DNA from: Valencia hispanica | Lineage: Eukaryota; Chordata; Actinopteri; Cyprinodontiformes; Valenciidae | DNA length: 64,000 bases | NCBI GenBank assembly: GCA_963556495.2 | Contig: OY747713.1 | Location: 30,498,461 to 30,562,460, forward strand | Direction of reading: 5' to 3' | Shown: positions 59,151 to 64,000 of the stretch, piece after piece | How positions within the stretch are numbered: the first letter of the stretch is position 1 | Layout of the letters: every line of letters begins with the position of its first letter | Notes under the pieces: generated by a model | Databases searched by the model: none | Told to the model about the DNA's origin: nothing | The model's input: the letters and a program-made list of their open reading frames with translations, nothing else | Program-made: the position numbers and the translations under genes

Positions 59151-59939
59151 TCATGAAACGTTTCCTGTTGAAACAAAGAAGTCCCTGTTGTTTAGGCAAG
59201 ACTCGAACCACCCAAAAGTAGATAATCTCAAAAGTCTGTTCCTATTGTACCACTAGGGGGCAACACTTTTTGTAGTTACTGGAAATAATTTGGCTCACTT
59301 CTGTTACATTAAGCCACTGCCCGATATCTTGCTTTCTCAATATCCGTGCATCTTTGAAATTTTATATGGACCTTCCAGGAAGATTTTTAACTGGCAGTGC
59401 AGGAACCCACCTTTGATTGTTTTTAAAACCTGGCACCTGCTAACTTAAAATCTCAAACATCTGTGGGTTTAATTGGGATTTTTTTACGTGACACCCAGAA
59501 ATTGGTACATAATTAAACCCACAGATGTTTGAGATTTTAAGTATGCTTTTCTTTGGGAATGTTTCAGAGACCTTCACAGAATATGTTTATTTTTTTTTAG
59601 ATTAAATAACTGTTAAATTGACTGTTTACTAATTAGATGATATCTAAAGTCTTTGGCACAACATTTTAATTGGGGTTTCAGTGTAACAGAGATCAAAAAC
59701 AAATGGATGAAATCCTTTTCATGGTTAAAAAAAAATTAAACCATGTATGTTTTTTCTTTGATGTTGCATTTTTGCTACTGGTAAGTATGTTTTAATTTTT
59801 TTTTATCTATGAGTTTTTCGTTTTCAGTTTTGACTAACCCAGCAAATCACACCTGTGATATTACGGTGTTTGAAAGAGAAAAAGCCCCTATGCTAAACCC
59901 CCTATTCTTTTCACTTGTGACTGCCTCCCACCACACTCA
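59151..59939. other. Intergenic stretch with a perfect hairpin and Tc1-like debris
   Basis: It contains the 32-base perfect inverted repeat 59443-59474 / 59511-59542. At 59570-59690 it has words (gtttactaattagatgatat, then attttaattggggtttcag) from the end region of a Tc1-like family. Confidence 0.45.
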
Positions 59940-60165
59940 TGTATCTTCATTATTAAATTCACAGATGAAACAACCATCATTTTCTCATCTCCAAAGGCAA
60001 ATGAGACAGCATACAGGGATGAGGGTCCTCAACTGTCTCTGGTGTCTGGCTAATAATTGGCTAATGAGCATGACAAAGGCAATATTTAGGGACTTCAGGA
60101 GGGTATGGCACAGCCCCTTGTATGCATCAGTGTTAAAGGTCTCATTCACTGAGAAACCATTTAAA
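59940..60165 (+). mobile_element. Rex-type LINE fragment, degenerate
   Basis: The plus strand reads, across frame changes, a form of the reverse-transcriptase active-site region: acagatgaaacaaccatcat (decayed DDTTII), then ggcaaatgagacagcataca (ANETAY), ggctaataattggctaatga, and gacttcaggagggtatggca (DFRR). It resembles the segment after FADD in the intact LINE at 17813-17960. Non-functional. Confidence 0.5.
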
Positions 60166-60439
60166 ACTAGCTTTCTTTTTGATATGATGCTTCACTTTGT
60201 ATAGCACATGTATGCTGCATGTGATACGTTGGTCCCACCCTCGTTGCCTGCATTAGCCACAGAAAGGAAACAGATGGCAAAAACATGGCAGAACACGGTC
60301 AGGCTTGTGTTATTTGTGGACATAGACATCAGCATTGCATTTTTTACCCATGAAAGAGGAGCTGAGGAAGAAACAGTTGGAATTTGTTTTGGAATACGAC
60401 CAGTAAAGTAAGTTTTTTATTTATTCAGAGGCAGCATAA
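60166..60439. other. Intergenic stretch, possible LINE debris
   Basis: A segment near 60300 reads VLFVDIDISIAFFT, vaguely like the VDFSSAFNT motif of the nested LINE, but it is out of order relative to the preceding fragment. Not assigned. Confidence 0.3.
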
Positions 60440-61600
60440 GAATTGCATATATATAGCGCCGATTCACAACAGATGTAATCTCAGGCACTTAACAAGAAGT
60501 CATTTCAATACATTTATACAAACATTCCAATCAGTTAAAAAGTTTCCTATTTAAGGAATCCCAGCAGATTACGTCAGTCATTGGCGTGAGGTTGGGCCCC
60601 GTTGATGCAGACTTTCCAACCACAGCAATCCTTCAGCAATCCCTCATACTGAGCAAGCATGTAGCGACGGTGGAGAGGAAAAACTCCCCTTTAACAGGAA
60701 GAAACCTCCAACAGAACCAGGCTCAGTAGGAGCGGCTATCTGCCACGACCGTCTGGGGGTTTGAGAAGACAGAGCAGAAACACAGAAGGAACAGAAAGAT
60801 CTGATATAAGAGAACTTTCTATGTTACAGAAAGTAAAAAGTTGATAACAGGACACAGTGGATGTTCAGTTACTGGGAGGATCATCCCAGTCGATGCCACC
60901 CGTCCAACAGGGCATTCCAGCCAAGCAGGACACCAGACCAGGTATATCTTCTATGGAGAGAAAAACACTGAGAGAACACAAAGTTAATAGTCGAAATAGC
61001 AGAATGTACTGCAATACAACTGGAGAGTAGAAGTAGAAAAGGAAGTAGCAGAGTGAAGAAAATTGGTAAGTCTGTCCTCCAGCAGTCTAAGCCTATAGCA
61101 GCATAACTACAGAGATAGCTCAGGATGACCTTAGCCACTCTAACTATAAGCTTTATCAAAAAGGAAAGTTTTAAGCCTGGCCTTAAAAGTAAACAGAGTG
61201 TCTGCCTCACGGACTAAAGCTGGGAGCTGGTTCCACAGGAGAGGAGCCTGATAACTAAAATATCTGCCTCCCATTCTACTTTTAGAAATCCTAGGAACTA
61301 CAAGTAAACCTCAGTCTGAGAGTGAAGTGCTCTGTTGGGAACATATGAAACAATTAGATCTCTGATGTATGATGAAGGTTGATTATTAAGGGCTTTGTAT
61401 GTAAGAAGAAGGATCTTAAATTCTATTCTGGATTTAACAGGGAGCCAATGAAGGGAAGCTAAAACAGGAGAAATGTGATCTCTCTTTTTAATATTCATCA
61501 GAACTCTTGCTGCCGGATTTTGGATCAACTGAAGGCTTTTAATGGCATTTTGTGGACTTCCTGATAGTAAAGAATTACAGTAGTCCAGCCTTGAGGTAAC
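60440..61600 (-). mobile_element. L2-type LINE 3' half, degenerate
   Basis: On the minus strand the C-terminal reverse transcriptase can be read at 61298-61528 ([20 protein letters not shown], then [14 protein letters not shown]). More follows toward 61140 in another frame (SRMGGRYF-type and WNQLPALVREADTL-type words), then a long 3'UTR down to about 60440. The 3'UTR is the template of the two shorter copies at 2330-2745 and 31360-31560. Truncated at its 5' end near 61600. Confidence 0.75.
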
Positions 61601-64000
61601 AAATCATGAATATCATTGAGTAAGACTCATAACCTTGAGGTTTCCCGACACCCACTCCTTCAACAAACTGCAAACTCCTGAAACAAGAGTAAGAGAACAT
61701 TTTTTCCTCAGAAAACGACTGACAAGGCATTCAAACTAGAGACCACAGCAAATTTATTGAAAGATGAGTGAATGAGACCTTTAAGAGTGTGGACAGTCCT
61801 TTAAAATCTTTGTAGTCTATGTGAGAACCTCTCCTGGGGTCTCATTTTTAAAACTTTGCGTAAAATCCTTTCTAAAACCGTACTTAAACTCAGCAAAGAA
61901 AATTTACTTATGCCAGGTAAGTTTCAGGGGTCCCATTTATCAAGATTGCTTACACGCAAAACGGAGTCTGAAAATTGCGTAAATCACTTTCTACGGCAAG
62001 TTTGGGATTTATAGAAAAAAACGTGGCAGAAAAATGTGAGAAACTTTAGGCTAGCCAAGGCAATTTTATTTATATAGCATACTTTCAACAACAAGGTAAT
62101 TAAAGTTAAGCACACTAAGGACCTTGCTTATGCACATTTAGGACATGGTGGACACTGGCAGCACAGCCGGTGAGATGGCACAAGTATGAATTTATTAAAT
62201 TTCGTTCGGCTGTAATTTAGTTTTATTAGTTTTAATTTGCTTTTATTCCAATCTTATTGATGCTACAAGAAGTAATCATATAATTCAAACTTTATATTTA
62301 TTGTTCTTATTTGTTTAATTGCTTGTCCTGCTGCTTTTATTTTTTTATTTTAATCTTTTTACTCTTGTTGTCTGGTTACACATGTTCTTATTGCTAACTA
62401 TATTTTTGTGTTTTAATATGAAGCACCTTGGTCGCCTTTTGGCCAAATGAAGCTCTATATAGATTAACGTTGATTGACTGAAATAAGAGTTTTTAAATTT
62501 CATCGCATTGTTCTATTCAATGACTACAAATGATTGTGATTTTGATAAGATGGCATTCAGATAAACAGAGATCTTTTCATGCAAGCTTTCATGAAAGTCT
62601 AATACAATTTCATAAATGACATAAGATGGCTCAAAGTTCTTTAATTACTTCAGACCCCTTCATTTATTCCTGTCAGCAGAAGTGGATTGTTTGTTCTACG
62701 TTATTTATGGTTGTATTTGTGGTGGTTCAGTTCAGTTTAGTTTACTTTTATTTCTAATCTGTAAATACATGTAAATATATTTCAGTTTGGTTATTAATTT
62801 ACTCTTTGGCTCAATTGGTAGTCCCTTATGATTTATCTACTTGACTTCTCTTGGTGCTTTTCTCTCAGGTTGAAAATAAATATTAGCACATATATAAATT
62901 CCTGTGCTTTTAAAAGTATAATAATTGATAGTTGAGCAACAAAGGAATAGAATGGAAGGTTTTTTACTTTTTGCATAGTAAACAGAGGTGGAAAAATCGG
63001 ATAGCTCATAAAAGCAATAAAATGATTCACAGAGAAGGCCATCCTAGTTTGCGCTATTGTAATTTTAAAGGAATCAGAATTGACATTTTTGAAGGTGTGA
63101 GAAAAAAATAATTTTTCACCCCCTGAGTCATCTTGCTGACCCAAGGATAAAAGCAAAAAAGTTGAAGATGTCACAGGGCATATCTTTAAACCCTGACATT
63201 CTTTTCTCCGCAGGCTAACAATGGAGTCAAATGTATTTAGGAACATTTAAAGCAGTATCTCTTAAAGGTGTAAAGACATTTTTACTCAAAACAAAAAATA
63301 TTATCTGTCATCGGGGAACTTGAGGAACAGTTGAAATATCACTAATATGAAAACTATGGCCCTCTGGGGTCCCTTTAAGTGATATTGACATTATTCAGCC
63401 TAATGGACTGACAGACATGCACTTCAGTATCCAATTTGATTTTGCACTACTCACACAAATACGGTAACTTATTTCCACTAAAAGGATCTAGCTATCACAT
63501 TAATAATGTCCACTCACATTCATATACAAGCGTGCGAATCACATTAACTGCCAAAATAATTTCACGGCTTTTCCCTCATGTTTATCCATTACTAAAGGTA
63601 CAGAGGGAAGACTGTGTAACAAGAAAGAAACAGACAAATCAGTAATTTTGGTTATTCATAACATGCACATATTTTCAATGAGCTTCTGTATGTGAAGCGA
63701 AATATATCACAGGCTCCGATAATAATAAAGAGTCTGTTAAGCCAGTCCAAAAAAGGTAGATTTTAGGAGCACAGTTCATTTTCAGCACAGCTCCGTATAA
63801 CCAGGCTTGATTTTACAGCAAAGGGAGACAAACAACTTAACACTCACTATTACAATAAGCTAAATGTTTGTACCTATAGTTGCTGAATGCAAGTCAGGAT
63901 AAAGGAAAAAAACATTATAATGTGCACACTGGAGTCATATTCTCATCCCTCACCAGTTTGGACAGAATTCAGCGCAATTTAATGTCTATAAAGGTCCCTT
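61601..64000. other. Intergenic sequence to window end
   Basis: No gene found. Short repeat-like pieces are seen at 61830-62060 (ggtctcatttttaaaacttt, then gcttacacgcaaaacgg), which resembles a fish dispersed repeat, and at 62050-62110 and 62415-62475 (aagcaccttggtcgcctttt), which look like LINE 3'-end words. The 137-codon minus-strand frame at 62833-63246 has no recognisable domain. Confidence 0.4.

Noticed and set aside
60300..60345. VLFVDIDISIAFFT segment resembling a reverse transcriptase motif
   Set aside because: It lies after, not before, the decayed active-site fragment and has no continuation; too short to call.
52901..64000. Search for a neighbouring gene such as a calcitonin-receptor-type gene, a neighbour of VPS50 in mammals
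   Set aside because: No exon with recognisable residues and splice sites was found on either strand; only repeats and unassigned sequence.

Overview
This is a vertebrate nuclear sequence, almost certainly from a ray-finned (teleost) fish. It has split genes with GT-AG introns, an AT-rich background, long dinucleotide repeats, and a dense mixture of Tc1-like, hAT-like, pogo-like, L2/Rex-type LINE, LTR and SINE sequence typical of fish. The species cannot be named from the sequence. There is no prokaryotic-style gene organisation: most long open frames here are chance or repeat-derived.

One host gene is present: the 3' third of vps50 (syndetin, formerly ccdc132), on the + strand. Seven coding exons (844-924, 33640-33788, 37952-38048, 38575-38733, 46074-46195, 49895-50084, 50209-50328) join in phase to give the C-terminal 305 residues, ending in the family's conserved C-terminus and a TAG at 50326. 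The upstream exons lie outside the window. The first intron seen is 32.7 kb and carries most of the repeats. A 3'UTR of up to about 2.5 kb follows, with several AATAAA candidates. Syndetin is the subunit that defines the EARP tethering complex, which returns cargo from recycling endosomes to the plasma membrane.

Region by region. 1-15 kb: intron with degenerate Tc1-like copies (1.9, 4.3, 6.7-7.5, 8.8-10.0 kb), a Harbinger-like element nested in the last of these, an unnamed repeat present twice (3.5 and 7.6 kb), an internally deleted pogo/Tigger-like element (11.87-12.91 kb) and a 412-bp GA tract with higher-order structure. 15.07-21.37 kb: a pair of LTRs about 430 bp long enclosing a nearly full-length Rex/L2-type LINE and a pol-less internal remnant. 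21.7-24.8 kb: an internally deleted hAT carrying a second, palindromic 390-bp element, then another transposase remnant. 24.8-33.6 kb: mostly featureless intron. 35.3-36.8 and 39.8-41.9 kb: two copies of a GC-rich, apparently non-coding retroposon of about 2 kb, one with a 15-bp target-site duplication and an A-rich tail. 38.9-39.7 kb: a hAT-type MITE with an 8-bp duplication. 48.6-48.9 kb: a tRNA-derived SINE. 53-64 kb: intergenic sequence with Tc1-like and L2-like LINE fragments and no recognisable neighbouring gene.

The observation I would follow first is the 2-kb GC-rich retroposon. It moves like a LINE-mobilised sequence but encodes nothing recognisable, and it has a long internal pyrimidine tract.
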